A DNA stretch of 10,840 nucleotides. Origin: an uncultured Collinsella sp. GTDB lineage: Bacteria; Actinomycetota; Coriobacteriia; Coriobacteriales; Coriobacteriaceae. Numbering within the stretch: the stretch's first letter is position 1; each line of letters begins with the position of its first letter. The notes under the pieces are model-generated. The model was not told where the DNA came from. It did no database searches and saw only the letters and a program-made list of their open reading frames with translations. The stretch is taken from assembly GCA_900554135.1 (NCBI GenBank), contig USFU01000043.1, positions 1 through 10,840 on the forward strand, written 5' to 3'. Of this stretch, positions 1-6,684 are shown one piece after another. The position numbers and the translations under genes are program-made.

Positions 1-743
1 TACTCCTCCCCTCGGGCGGCGGCCAGCGCCTGGGCCAGCGTAAAGTTGCCCTCGTAGAGCGCACGACCGGTAATGGCACCTTCAATCGCGCCCTCGCCCA
101 CCGCGGCAAGCGCGCGGATGTCGTCGAGCGCAGAGATGCCACCCGAAGCCACGACGGGAAAGCCCGCGACCTCGGCCACATGACGATACGCCGCCACATC
201 GATGCCCGTCTGCATGCCGTCGCGCGCGATATCGGTATAGACCAGGTGTTTAAAGCCCAGCTCGGAAAGCTGCGCCACGGCGTCGTCGAGTGCCACGCCC
301 GCGCCGTCACGCCAGCCGTTCACCTTAACCTGGCCGTCGCGCGCGGCAATGTCGGCGACCAGCAGCTCGCCAAAGCCTTGGGCTGCCACCTCGGCAAAAC
401 CTGGCTCAGTCACCAGCACGGTGCCCAGCGCAATGCGGCGAGCACCGTAGCCGGCCAGCTCGTCGATGCGTGCAAGCGAGCGAACGCCGCCGCCCACGTC
501 CACGGACAGACCGCCGACGCCGCAGATGGCCTCGATCGCTGCCGAGTTGGCAGCGCACGCGTCCTCGTCCTCGCCAAAGGCAGCGGACAGGTCGACGACG
601 TGCACCCAGCTCGCGCCCTGCTCGGCAAACGAGCGGGCAACTGCCACGGGGTCGTCGGAATATACCTTGCAGCGGCTGCGGTCGCCGCGCTCCAAGCGCA
701 CGACCTTGCCGCCGATCAAATCGATTGCGGGAAACAGAATCAT
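1..743 (-). CDS. hisA: HisA, ProFAR isomerase (stop codon cut by window edge)
   Basis: Phosphoribosylformimino-AICAR-phosphate isomerase, a cytosolic TIM barrel that catalyses the Amadori rearrangement in the fourth step of histidine synthesis. Translated from ATG 743, it opens MILFPAIDLIGGKVVRL, with the first catalytic Asp at D8. The second expected catalytic Asp is D131 in VADIAARDG. Phosphate-binding loops are visible as DVGGGVRS (82-89) and VVASGGIS (197-204), and YTDIARDGMQTG (169-180) is a family signature. The frame gives 247 residues ending ARGEE, followed by TA at the window edge, so the gene is probably complete apart from the last base of a TAA or TAG. Its ATG overlaps the hisH stop (ATGA), indicating translational coupling. 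In some Actinobacteria this enzyme is the bifunctional PriA, which also does the TrpF reaction; I cannot tell the two apart here. Confidence 0.96.
   Translation of the reverse strand, partial: MILFPAIDLIGGKVVRLERGDRSRCKVYSDDPVAVARSFAEQGASWVHVVDLSAAFGEDEDACAANSAAIEAICGVGGLSVDVGGGVRSLARIDELAGYGARRIALGTVLVTEPGFAEVAAQGFGELLVADIAARDGQVKVNGWRDGAGVALDDAVAQLSELGFKHLVYTDIARDGMQTGIDVAAYRHVAEVAGFPVVASGGISALDDIRALAAVGEGAIEGAITGRALYEGNFTLAQALAAARGEE
3..11 (-). promoter_or_regulatory. Ribosome-binding sequence at hisA 3' end
   Basis: The last codons of hisA read GGGGAGGAG on the minus strand, a strong Shine-Dalgarno match placed right before the stop codon. This suggests a further gene starts just beyond the left edge, closely coupled to hisA. 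hisF would be the usual neighbour, but it is not visible. Confidence 0.4.
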
Positions 744-1441
744 CGGCCGGCCCCCTCGACGATGCTCACGAAGTTCTTAAGGATGCGCTGACCCAGCGCA
801 GAGGATTTCTCGGGATGGAACTGGCAGCCCCACACGTTGCCATGGCGCACGATGCACGGGAAGCTCCGCGTATAGTGCGTGCGCGCCAGCACATCGGCGG
901 CATCGGCGTCGTCGGCCACCGCATAGCTGTGGGTGAAGTACATGTTGGCGCCCTCGGCAAAACCGGCAAGCAGCGGATCGGCCGCACCGGCGGGCGTCAT
1001 GTGCACCCGGTCCCAGCCCACGTGCGGCACCTTCAGGCGGATCGACTCCAAGCGCGTGCACGAACCGCGCATAATACCCAGGCCATCGACCCAGGGACCA
1101 TCAGCCTGCTCGGAGGCGCTGCCGTCGGCGACCACGCTCTCGTCCGCAGGCACGCCCTCGTTGCCGCACTCAAAAAACAGCTGAAGGCCCAGGCAGATGC
1201 CGAGCAGCGGGGTTCCGGCGGCAACGGCATCGAGCACGGCCGCCTCCTCACCGCTCTGGCGCATAAAGGCGATCGCGTCATAGAACGCGCCCACGCCCGG
1301 GATGACCAGGCCGTCGGCGTTGCGGATCTGCTCCGGATCGTCCGACGTGCAGGCGGCGGCACCGGCGCGCGCAAGCCCGCGCACGACGCTCGACAAGTTG
1401 CCCTTGTGGTAGTCGACCACCACGATCTTCGGTTCGCCCAC
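740..1441 (-). CDS. hisH: HisH, glutaminase subunit of IGP synthase
   Basis: Class I glutamine amidotransferase that supplies ammonia to HisF for making imidazole glycerol phosphate and AICAR. With the start used here the protein is 233 residues, close to the family norm. The catalytic triad is visible: C83 in GICLGLQ, and H209 with E211 in FHPEKS near the C-terminus. The N-terminus VVVDYHKGNLSSV and the oxyanion-region motif PGVGAF are typical. I chose GTG 1441 because AAGGGAGGG lies 4 nt upstream and the residues after it match the usual HisH start. A longer frame from ATG 1534 is open, but its extra 31 residues are coded partly by an interspersed repeat and are not HisH-like. The stop overlaps the hisA ATG. 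A 140-nt gap, unusual for this operon, separates it from hisB. Confidence 0.95.
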   Translation of the reverse strand: MGEPKIVVVDYHKGNLSSVVRGLARAGAAACTSDDPEQIRNADGLVIPGVGAFYDAIAFMRQSGEEAAVLDAVAAGTPLLGICLGLQLFFECGNEGVPADESVVADGSASEQADGPWVDGLGIMRGSCTRLESIRLKVPHVGWDRVHMTPAGAADPLLAGFAEGANMYFTHSYAVADDADAADVLARTHYTRSFPCIVRHGNVWGCQFHPEKSSALGQRILKNFVSIVEGAGR

Positions 1442-1445
1442 GCGA

Positions 1446-1454
1446 CCCTCCCTT
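1446..1454 (-). promoter_or_regulatory. Ribosome-binding site deciding the hisH start
   Basis: AAGGGAGGG on the minus strand sits 4 nt before GTG 1441. It supports the GTG start over the in-frame ATG at 1534, which has no comparable site and lies in repeat-derived sequence. Confidence 0.7.
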
Positions 1455-1468
1455 ATCTCATCGTCCAA

Positions 1469-1583
1469 AACCTGCCAAAAAGGGACAGGTTTATTTTGGT
1501 CGGTTAAACGTTCACCCAACACTCGAGACAGCATTTCCGCAGATAAAACCTGCCAAAATAAACCTGTCCCTTTTTGGTAGGTT
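1469..1583. repeat. Pair of inverted 37-nt palindromic elements (REP doublet or MITE-like)
   Basis: Two 37-nt copies, 1469-1505 and 1547-1583, lie in opposite orientation with 41 nt between them. The reverse complement of the first matches the second at 34 of 37 positions. Each copy is itself an imperfect palindrome: ends AACCTGCCAAAA and TTTTGGTCGGTT (first) can pair, around an asymmetric core AGGGACAGGTTTA. The right copy ends inside the hisB stop: its terminal AACC supplies the last two bases of TAA. The left copy ends 27 nt before the hisH GTG. The layout fits a REP/BIME-type doublet or a small non-autonomous mobile element. No transposase is present. I believe such short repeats are common in Collinsella-like genomes, but that is from memory. 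Confidence 0.85.
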
Positions 1584-2169
1584 ACAGCGAGCCCTTGGTG
1601 CTGGGAATGCCCTGCACGCTGGGGTCCAGCTCGCAGGCGTGGCGCATGGTACGGCCCACGGCCTTAAAGGCGGCCTCGATAATGTGGTGCGAGTTGCCGC
1701 CCGCCAGCTCGCGCACGTGCAGCGTGAGCTTGGCATCGCGCGCAAAGGCGTAGAAGAACTCGACGGCCAGCTCGGTATCGAAGCTGCCCACGCGCTCGGT
1801 CGGCACGGGCAGCTCGCAGTAGGCCTGCCCGCGGCCCGAGATATCCACGGCAGCCATCACAAGCGTCTCGTCCATGGCAATCGCCGCGTCGGCAAAGCGC
1901 GTGATGCCCGCCTTGTCGCCCAGCGCCTGGCAAAACGCCTCGCCCAGCACAATGCCCGTGTCCTCGACAGTGTGGTGCGCGTCGACTTCCACGTCTCCCA
2001 CCGCATGCACCGCCAAATCAAACAGACCGTGGCGACCAAAGGCGTTGAGCATGTGGTCGAAAAACGGCACGCCGGTCGAAATGTCGCACACACCGGTTCC
2101 GTCCAGGTCGAGCTTGACGACAATGTCGGTCTCCCCCGTCTTACGGGTTACCTCGGCATAACGGCCCAT
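1582..2169 (-). CDS. hisB: HisB, imidazoleglycerol-phosphate dehydratase
   Basis: Monofunctional IGP dehydratase, the manganese enzyme that converts imidazole glycerol phosphate to imidazole acetol phosphate. At 195 residues it is full length, with no histidinol-phosphatase domain of the kind fused in enterobacteria. The duplicated metal-binding motifs are visible: FFDHML (36-41), DAHHTVEDTG (63-72) and GNSHHIIEAAFKA (158-170), giving H39, H65, H66, H161, H162 and nearby acidic residues. The C-terminus VQGIPSTKGSL is also typical. ATG 2169 follows the hisC TAG directly (TAGATG), and its Shine-Dalgarno AAGGAGGAG lies within the last codons of hisC, so translation is coupled. The TAA stop is embedded in the end of the repeat element that follows, so insertion of the element may have supplied or replaced the stop. 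Confidence 0.97.
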   Translation of the reverse strand: MGRYAEVTRKTGETDIVVKLDLDGTGVCDISTGVPFFDHMLNAFGRHGLFDLAVHAVGDVEVDAHHTVEDTGIVLGEAFCQALGDKAGITRFADAAIAMDETLVMAAVDISGRGQAYCELPVPTERVGSFDTELAVEFFYAFARDAKLTLHVRELAGGNSHHIIEAAFKAVGRTMRHACELDPSVQGIPSTKGSL

Positions 2170-3285
2170 CTACATCTCCTCCTTCACCAGCGCGGCAAAC
2201 GCAGCCAGCACCTCGTCGTTTTCCTGCGGGGTACCCACGGTAATGCGCAGGCAGTCCGCAAGCCCCGGCGCGTAGCTAAAGTCGCGCACCAGGATGGAAT
2301 ACTCGTCGCGCAGACGCTCGCGCACGCGCGTGGCATGCGGCGTGCGCACAAGCACAAAGTTCGCCGCGCTCGGCCACGCCTCCACGGGCAGGCCCTCGGC
2401 ATCCAGCGCGCGCAGGGCGGCCAGCTCGCGCTCGCGTTCGGATGCGACCTGTGCCACCACGGGCGAGTAGGCATCGCGGGCACGCACGCAGGCAAGCGCC
2501 GCCGCCTGGCTCAGCACGTTGACCGAGTAGATCTGGCGAATCGCCGCGAACACGTCGATGACCTCGGGCGCCGCGATCACGTAGCCCAGACGCGTGCCGG
2601 CGGCGCCAAACGCCTTGGACAGCGTATGCAGAACCACCAGGTTGGGATGCTCGGCAATAAGGCCTTGCGCCGTGGTGGCCGCGCCAAACGAATCGTCGGC
2701 AAACTCAACGTAGGCCTCGTCGACCATGACCATGCCGGGGCACGCATCGCACAGGGCCGCGACAAAGTCGAGCGGCGCCACGTCGCCCGTAGGATTGTTG
2801 GGCGAGGTCACGATGGCCAGGCTGCACTCGGGCGCGGCCGCGAGCACAGCCGCTTGGTCGAGCTCAAAGGTCGCCGGGTCGCGCCACACGTCGCGCACCT
2901 CGATCTGGCACAGAGACGCAAAGAACGCATACTCGCTAAAGCACGGCGGGCAGTTGAGCAGAATCCTTCCCGCGCCGCCAAACGCCAGCAGATAGTTATA
3001 GAGCAGCTCGTCGCCGCCGTTGCCCACGCAGATGTTCTCGCGCGTCACGCCATGCCAGGCAGCAAGCTCGTCGCGCAGGTCGTTGGACATGGGATCGGGA
3101 TAGCGGTTGAGCGGTGTGGCAGCCAGGGCGGCGTCGACCGCCTCGCGCACGCCGGCCGGCACGGGATAGGTGTTCTCGTTGGCCGAAAGGTTGATACGCG
3201 TGGGCGTAAAGTTGGGATCGTAGGGCTCAATACCGGCCAGGTAAGGCTGGACAAGCTCCTTCATACGAGACGTCAGCTCGGCCAT
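2170..3285 (-). CDS. hisC: HisC, histidinol-phosphate aminotransferase
   Basis: PLP-dependent fold-type I aminotransferase that converts imidazole acetol phosphate and glutamate to histidinol phosphate. The protein is 371 residues, normal for the family. Visible motifs are NLSANENTY (32-40), RYPDP (61-65), SPNNPTG (161-167), the Asp pair region VDEAYVEF (188-195), the PLP lysine K224 in LSKAFGAAGTRLGY, and a C-terminal LRITVGTPQEND. I chose ATG 3285 because it begins MAELTSRMKELV, lies 1 nt after the hisD TAA, and is preceded by GAGGGGGCC. An open in-frame extension upstream to 3381 overlaps hisD and is Arg/Pro-rich shadow sequence. The other possible reading is a general aromatic aminotransferase, but the operon position makes HisC nearly certain. 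Confidence 0.97.
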   Translation of the reverse strand: MAELTSRMKELVQPYLAGIEPYDPNFTPTRINLSANENTYPVPAGVREAVDAALAATPLNRYPDPMSNDLRDELAAWHGVTRENICVGNGGDELLYNYLLAFGGAGRILLNCPPCFSEYAFFASLCQIEVRDVWRDPATFELDQAAVLAAAPECSLAIVTSPNNPTGDVAPLDFVAALCDACPGMVMVDEAYVEFADDSFGAATTAQGLIAEHPNLVVLHTLSKAFGAAGTRLGYVIAAPEVIDVFAAIRQIYSVNVLSQAAALACVRARDAYSPVVAQVASERERELAALRALDAEGLPVEAWPSAANFVLVRTPHATRVRERLRDEYSILVRDFSYAPGLADCLRITVGTPQENDEVLAAFAALVKEEM

Positions 3286-3286
3286 A

Positions 3287-4720
3287 TTAGGCCCCCTCGA
3301 CGACCGCGCCAGCGGCACCGCCCGCAGCCGCCAGGTCCACACCCTCGGCGACCGTCGCGGTCGTATCGCCCGGCCAGGCAACCTTGGTCAGGTCGGCCGC
3401 GGCCAGAGACTCGGCACTCACGGCATCCTCGCCCTGCTCCAACACGCGGCGACGGAGAGCGGCGGAAAGCGCGTGCGCCCACAGGCCCTCGGCCTCGGCC
3501 AGGCGCTGCGTGGCAGGAGCGTCGGAGAGCAGGCCCTCGGGCGTATAGCAGATAACGCTCGAGCGCTTGACGAACTCCTCCACCGAAAGCGGGTTGGAGA
3601 ACATGGCGGTGCCGCCGGTCGGCAGGGTGTGGTTGGGGCCGGCAACATAATCGCCGAGCGGCTCGGAGCTCCAAGCGCCCACAAAGATGGCGCCGGCGTT
3701 GCGAATGCCGCCGAGCAAGCCCATCGCGTCCTTGCAGTGCAGCTCAAGGTGCTCGGGCGCCACGGTGTTCACGGCCTCGACGGCGGCGGCCATATCGGCG
3801 GCCACCACGATGGTGCCCTCATTGTCGAGCGAAGCACGCGTAATCTCGGCACGCGGGGACTGCGCTACCAGAATGTCGACACCTGCCTCGACCTCGCGCG
3901 CAAACTGCTCGTCGCAGGTTACCAGATAGCAGGCTGCCAGCGGATCGTGCTCGGCCTGGGCCATCAGGTCGGCCGCGACCACCATAGGCTTGGCCGTGGC
4001 ATCGGCCAGCACACAGACCTCGGAGGGGCCGGCAACCATGTCGATTCCCACGTCGCCCGAGACAATCTGCTTGGCCGCGGCGACAAAGGCGTTGCCCGGG
4101 CCGGTGATCTTGTCGACACGCGGAATGGTCTCGGTGCCGTACGCCAGCGCGGCCACAGCCTGAGCGCCGCCCACCATATAGATTTCGTCCACGCCGCCGA
4201 GCTTTGCCGCGGCGAGCGTGTAGGGGCTGATCAGGCCGTCTTTTTGCGGCGGGGTCACCATGACCACGCGCTTGACGCCGGCGACCTTGGCGGGAATGGC
4301 ATTCATGAGCACCGTGGAGGGATACTGCGCGCGACCGCCCGGCACATAGATGCCGGCCGCAGCGAGCGGGGTCACCTTAACGCCGAGCATCGTGCCGTCC
4401 GCACGCGTGGTAAACCAGCTCTGCTCGACCTCACGCTGGTGGAACTCGCGAATCTGGCGCGCGGCCTTCTCGAGCGCGGCGACAAAGGCCGGGTCGAGGC
4501 CTTCGAGCGCGGCATCGATCTGCTCTTGCGGCAAACGGAAGCTCTGCAGCTCAACACCGTCAAAACGCTGGCAGTAATCGCGCACCGCGGCATCGCCGTT
4601 GGCACGCACGTTGGCCACGATATCGCGGACGGCGTCGACGATGTTTTGCGGCAGCACGCCCTTGCGGTTGAGCTGATTGGTGACGAGGCGCTCCCCGGGA
4701 GCAAGTTTGATGGTCTTCAT
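3287..4720 (-). CDS. hisD: HisD, histidinol dehydrogenase with C-terminal extension
   Basis: Zinc enzyme that oxidises L-histidinol to L-histidine in two NAD-dependent steps, the last two reactions of the pathway. Key residues by family alignment are Q255 and H258 (AQAEHDP), the catalytic pair E323-H324 (APEHLEL), D357 ([11 protein letters not shown]) and H416 ([13 protein letters not shown]). Also visible are [20 protein letters not shown] (125-144) and [14 protein letters not shown] (204-217). The protein has 477 residues, where about 430 is usual. The excess is a C-terminal tail of about 50 residues after ALRRR that is rich in Ala, Gly, Val and acidic residues and has no motif I recognise. 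ATG 4720 has AGGGGAT upstream. A 105-nt gap with a strong hairpin separates it from hisZG; hisC follows after 1 nt. Confidence 0.96.
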   Translation of the reverse strand: MKTIKLAPGERLVTNQLNRKGVLPQNIVDAVRDIVANVRANGDAAVRDYCQRFDGVELQSFRLPQEQIDAALEGLDPAFVAALEKAARQIREFHQREVEQSWFTTRADGTMLGVKVTPLAAAGIYVPGGRAQYPSTVLMNAIPAKVAGVKRVVMVTPPQKDGLISPYTLAAAKLGGVDEIYMVGGAQAVAALAYGTETIPRVDKITGPGNAFVAAAKQIVSGDVGIDMVAGPSEVCVLADATAKPMVVAADLMAQAEHDPLAACYLVTCDEQFAREVEAGVDILVAQSPRAEITRASLDNEGTIVVAADMAAAVEAVNTVAPEHLELHCKDAMGLLGGIRNAGAIFVGAWSSEPLGDYVAGPNHTLPTGGTAMFSNPLSVEEFVKRSSVICYTPEGLLSDAPATQRLAEAEGLWAHALSAALRRRVLEQGEDAVSAESLAAADLTKVAWPGDTTATVAEGVDLAAAGGAAGAVVEGA

Positions 4721-4747
4721 ATCGGTATCCCCTATCGGTTGAGGTTG

Positions 4748-4798
4748 CGTTTGAGAAACGAGAGGCCGGGCAGCGGCACCAATCGGTCCGCAGCCCGG
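4748..4798 (-). other. Strong hairpins in the hisZG-hisD intergenic gap
   Basis: On the minus strand, 4798-4766 folds as CCGGGC / GCCCGG, a T-T mismatch, GCGG / CCGC, one bulged G, ACC / GGT, and loop GATT: 13 base pairs, mostly G-C. A small second hairpin CGTTT-CTC-AAACG (4760-4748) follows. There is no T-run after either, so a simple intrinsic terminator is unlikely. An RNA processing or stability element, or a translation control element for hisD, is possible. Confidence 0.55.
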
Positions 4799-4825
4799 AT
4801 ATGGGGGCGCCCGTGCGCGCTCGCG

Positions 4826-6541
4826 CTATTGTGCCGAGCCCGCGACGGGCTCAAAATGCTTGTCCTTCACGGCTGCCGCCAGGCGATCGGCCAGGTTGCG
4901 CACGCGCGGATCGAGGCGTGCGGCACCCGGGTTGACGAAGAAGCGGGCCGTGCAATCCATAATGCGCCCAGTGATGACCAGGTCGTTGTCGCGCAGGGTC
5001 GCACCCGTGGCGGTGATATCCACGATGCGGTCGGTCATGCCGACAATGGGGCCCAACTCAATATTGCCGTGCAGCGAAACGATGTCGGCGTTCACGCCGC
5101 GCTCGGCATACCAGGCACTCGCGATGCGCGGGTACTTGGTGGCCACGCGCAGCGAGCCGCGACGGGCATAGTTGCGCTCGGCCCGGCCGGCGCGCCACGC
5201 GGGCTCCGCCTCAATAAAGGTGCACAGGCCGTAGCCCAAATCGACGAGCTGCAGCAGGTTGAGGTCGGCCTCAATGAGCGAATCCCAGCCGCAGATGCCG
5301 CAGTCGGCACCGCCGCAGCCCACAAAGGCGGGCGCGTCGCTGGGACGCACGATGACAAACTCAATGTCGCCGACCGTGCCCTCGCCGGCACGCGTGTCGC
5401 GACCGCGCACGATCAGATGACGGCCGGGATCGCGCAGCTCGGAAACGTCCAAGCCCGCAGCCTCAAGCACGTCGAGCGTGTCGGCCTTGAGCGAGCCCTT
5501 GGGCACGGCGATGCGCAACGGGCCCTCGGCGCCACGGCCCACGGCGTGGTCACCATCGGAGGCGGCGTCCTCGGCCGAAGTGCGCGCGGCCTCCAGGCGC
5601 TCAAGCGAAAAGGCGAAACCCGCCGCCGGCACCTCGATGCCGTCGCCGAACGCGCCGGTAAAGATGGAGTCGTAGCGACCGCCCGAGCCGACCGGATCGG
5701 GCAGGCCACCGGCATAGGCCTTAAAGACCAGGCCCGTGTAGTAATCGAAGGAATTCATGATGGAAAAGTCGAAGGACAGCACCTGGGCGTCCTCGGGGGC
5801 CAGACCCTCAACCAAGGCACGCAGCTCGCGCGTCAACGGCGCGACGATACCGGCCGCAGCCAACAGCGCATCCACGCGGTCGAGCACCTCGGCGCCACCG
5901 TGTAGGCGCGGCAGCTCGCTAATGGCAGCCTTGACGGCCTCGGACTCGGCACTTTCCGCCACGCGGGCATCGAGGCCCACAAAGTCGTTAGCGTGCACAC
6001 AGCACAGCGCCTCGGCAGCCAGCTCGCGATCTTCGCATGCCGCGAGCAACTCCTTAAACGGGCGCACGCTACCTGCGATAATTCGCGCATCAGGCAGTGC
6101 GAGCTTGCGCACGGCCTCCGCTACCAGCGAGACAATCTCGACATCGCCCGCGGTATCGCCCGCACCGATGAGCTCAAAGCCCAGCTGCGTAAACTGACGC
6201 GAACCGCCGGCATTGCGCTGGCACTCGCGGACCACCGGCGCCTCATAGCGCAGGCGCAGGGGCAGGTCGGCCGCACGCATGCGGGTCGAAACCAGGCGCA
6301 CGATGGGCAGCGTGTTATCGGGACGGACCACCAGCAGGCGACCGTCGTCGTCAAAGAGCTTGAACGGCGTATCCGCGATGCGGCCACCTTCCTCGAGCGA
6401 ACCCTTGTCCTCGAGTAGTGGCGTCTCGACCGGCAGGTAATGATGCCCCCTAAAACAGCCCTTCACCGTCAGCGCAATCTCCTCGCGCGCCTGAGCCTCC
6501 TCGGGCAATATGTCCCGGAATCCCCACGGTGTGGCCGTCAT
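4826..6541 (-). CDS. hisZG: HisZ-HisG fusion, ATP phosphoribosyltransferase
   Basis: Commits ATP and PRPP to histidine synthesis, the first and feedback-regulated step. Residues 1-320 resemble HisZ, the catalytically inactive histidyl-tRNA synthetase paralogue that acts as regulatory subunit: class II motif 2-like LRLRYEAPVVRECQ...GGSRQFTQLGFE (95-123), FDYYTGLVFKAY (265-276), GSGGRYD (285-291) and FAFSLERLEA (309-318). A linker of about 20 residues (TSAEDAAS...) leads to a short-form HisG, 341-571: LRIAVPKGSLKADTL (342-356), ATKYPRIA (467-474), HGNIELGP (491-498) and the PRPP loop DITATGATL (508-516). Short HisG normally needs a separate HisZ; here both are one 571-residue chain. The HisG part carries a cysteine cluster, C409, C414 and C417, in VGCGGADCGICGWDS. 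ATG 6541 has TGAGGAGG 8 nt upstream. It is the first gene of the operon. Confidence 0.95.
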   Translation of the reverse strand: MTATPWGFRDILPEEAQAREEIALTVKGCFRGHHYLPVETPLLEDKGSLEEGGRIADTPFKLFDDDGRLLVVRPDNTLPIVRLVSTRMRAADLPLRLRYEAPVVRECQRNAGGSRQFTQLGFELIGAGDTAGDVEIVSLVAEAVRKLALPDARIIAGSVRPFKELLAACEDRELAAEALCCVHANDFVGLDARVAESAESEAVKAAISELPRLHGGAEVLDRVDALLAAAGIVAPLTRELRALVEGLAPEDAQVLSFDFSIMNSFDYYTGLVFKAYAGGLPDPVGSGGRYDSIFTGAFGDGIEVPAAGFAFSLERLEAARTSAEDAASDGDHAVGRGAEGPLRIAVPKGSLKADTLDVLEAAGLDVSELRDPGRHLIVRGRDTRAGEGTVGDIEFVIVRPSDAPAFVGCGGADCGICGWDSLIEADLNLLQLVDLGYGLCTFIEAEPAWRAGRAERNYARRGSLRVATKYPRIASAWYAERGVNADIVSLHGNIELGPIVGMTDRIVDITATGATLRDNDLVITGRIMDCTARFFVNPGAARLDPRVRNLADRLAAAVKDKHFEPVAGSAQ

Positions 6542-6576
6542 CTGGTGAGCCTCCTCATGCTGTGCTTCATATAGAA

Positions 6577-6608
6577 CAGAAGACCGGCATAGCTCCGCCG
6601 GTCTTCTG
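6577..6608 (-). other. 12-bp hairpin in the his leader
   Basis: CAGAAGACCGGC and GCCGGTCTTCTG form a perfect 12-bp stem with an 8-nt loop (GGAGCTAT on the minus strand), 36 nt upstream of the hisZG ATG. The 3' flank on the minus strand is TTCTATAT, not a clean T-run. It could be a weak terminator for upstream transcription, or a stabilising structure at the 5' end of the his mRNA if the promoter at 6617-6622 is real. I see no leader peptide with histidine codons and no T-box signature. Confidence 0.55.
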
Positions 6609-6616
6609 GGTACTTT

Positions 6617-6622
6617 AGCATA
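6617..6622 (-). promoter_or_regulatory. Weak candidate -10 box for the his operon
   Basis: TATGCT on the minus strand followed by an A/T-rich stretch (AAAGTA), about 76 nt upstream of the hisZG start. No convincing -35 hexamer lies 16-18 nt upstream. The call rests on position and the AT-rich patch in otherwise GC-rich DNA, so it is tentative. Confidence 0.2.
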
Positions 6623-6684
6623 CTAGAGTGCTTGCGGGGAGAATCGTCTCCCTAGGCTCACAGCGTATTCATTTGGAAACATAC

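Noticed and set aside
1..743. Truncated hisA pseudogene
   Set aside because: The frame is open for 247 residues with all key motifs and ends at the usual length; only the last base of the stop is outside the window.
1469..1583. Intrinsic terminator between hisB and hisH
   Set aside because: The long inverted repeat could fold, but there is no T-run past its end, and hisH and hisA have no separate promoter that I can see.
1639..5905. Very long open frames on the plus strand opposite hisB, hisC, hisD and hisZG
   Set aside because: They are antisense shadows produced by GC-rich codon use in the his genes. Their His/Arg/Gly-rich translations show no domain, and the minus-strand genes are unambiguous.
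6542..6660. T-box riboswitch or histidine attenuator ahead of hisZG
   Set aside because: No T-box antiterminator sequence, no run of histidine codons in a short leader frame, and the hairpin lacks a T-run.
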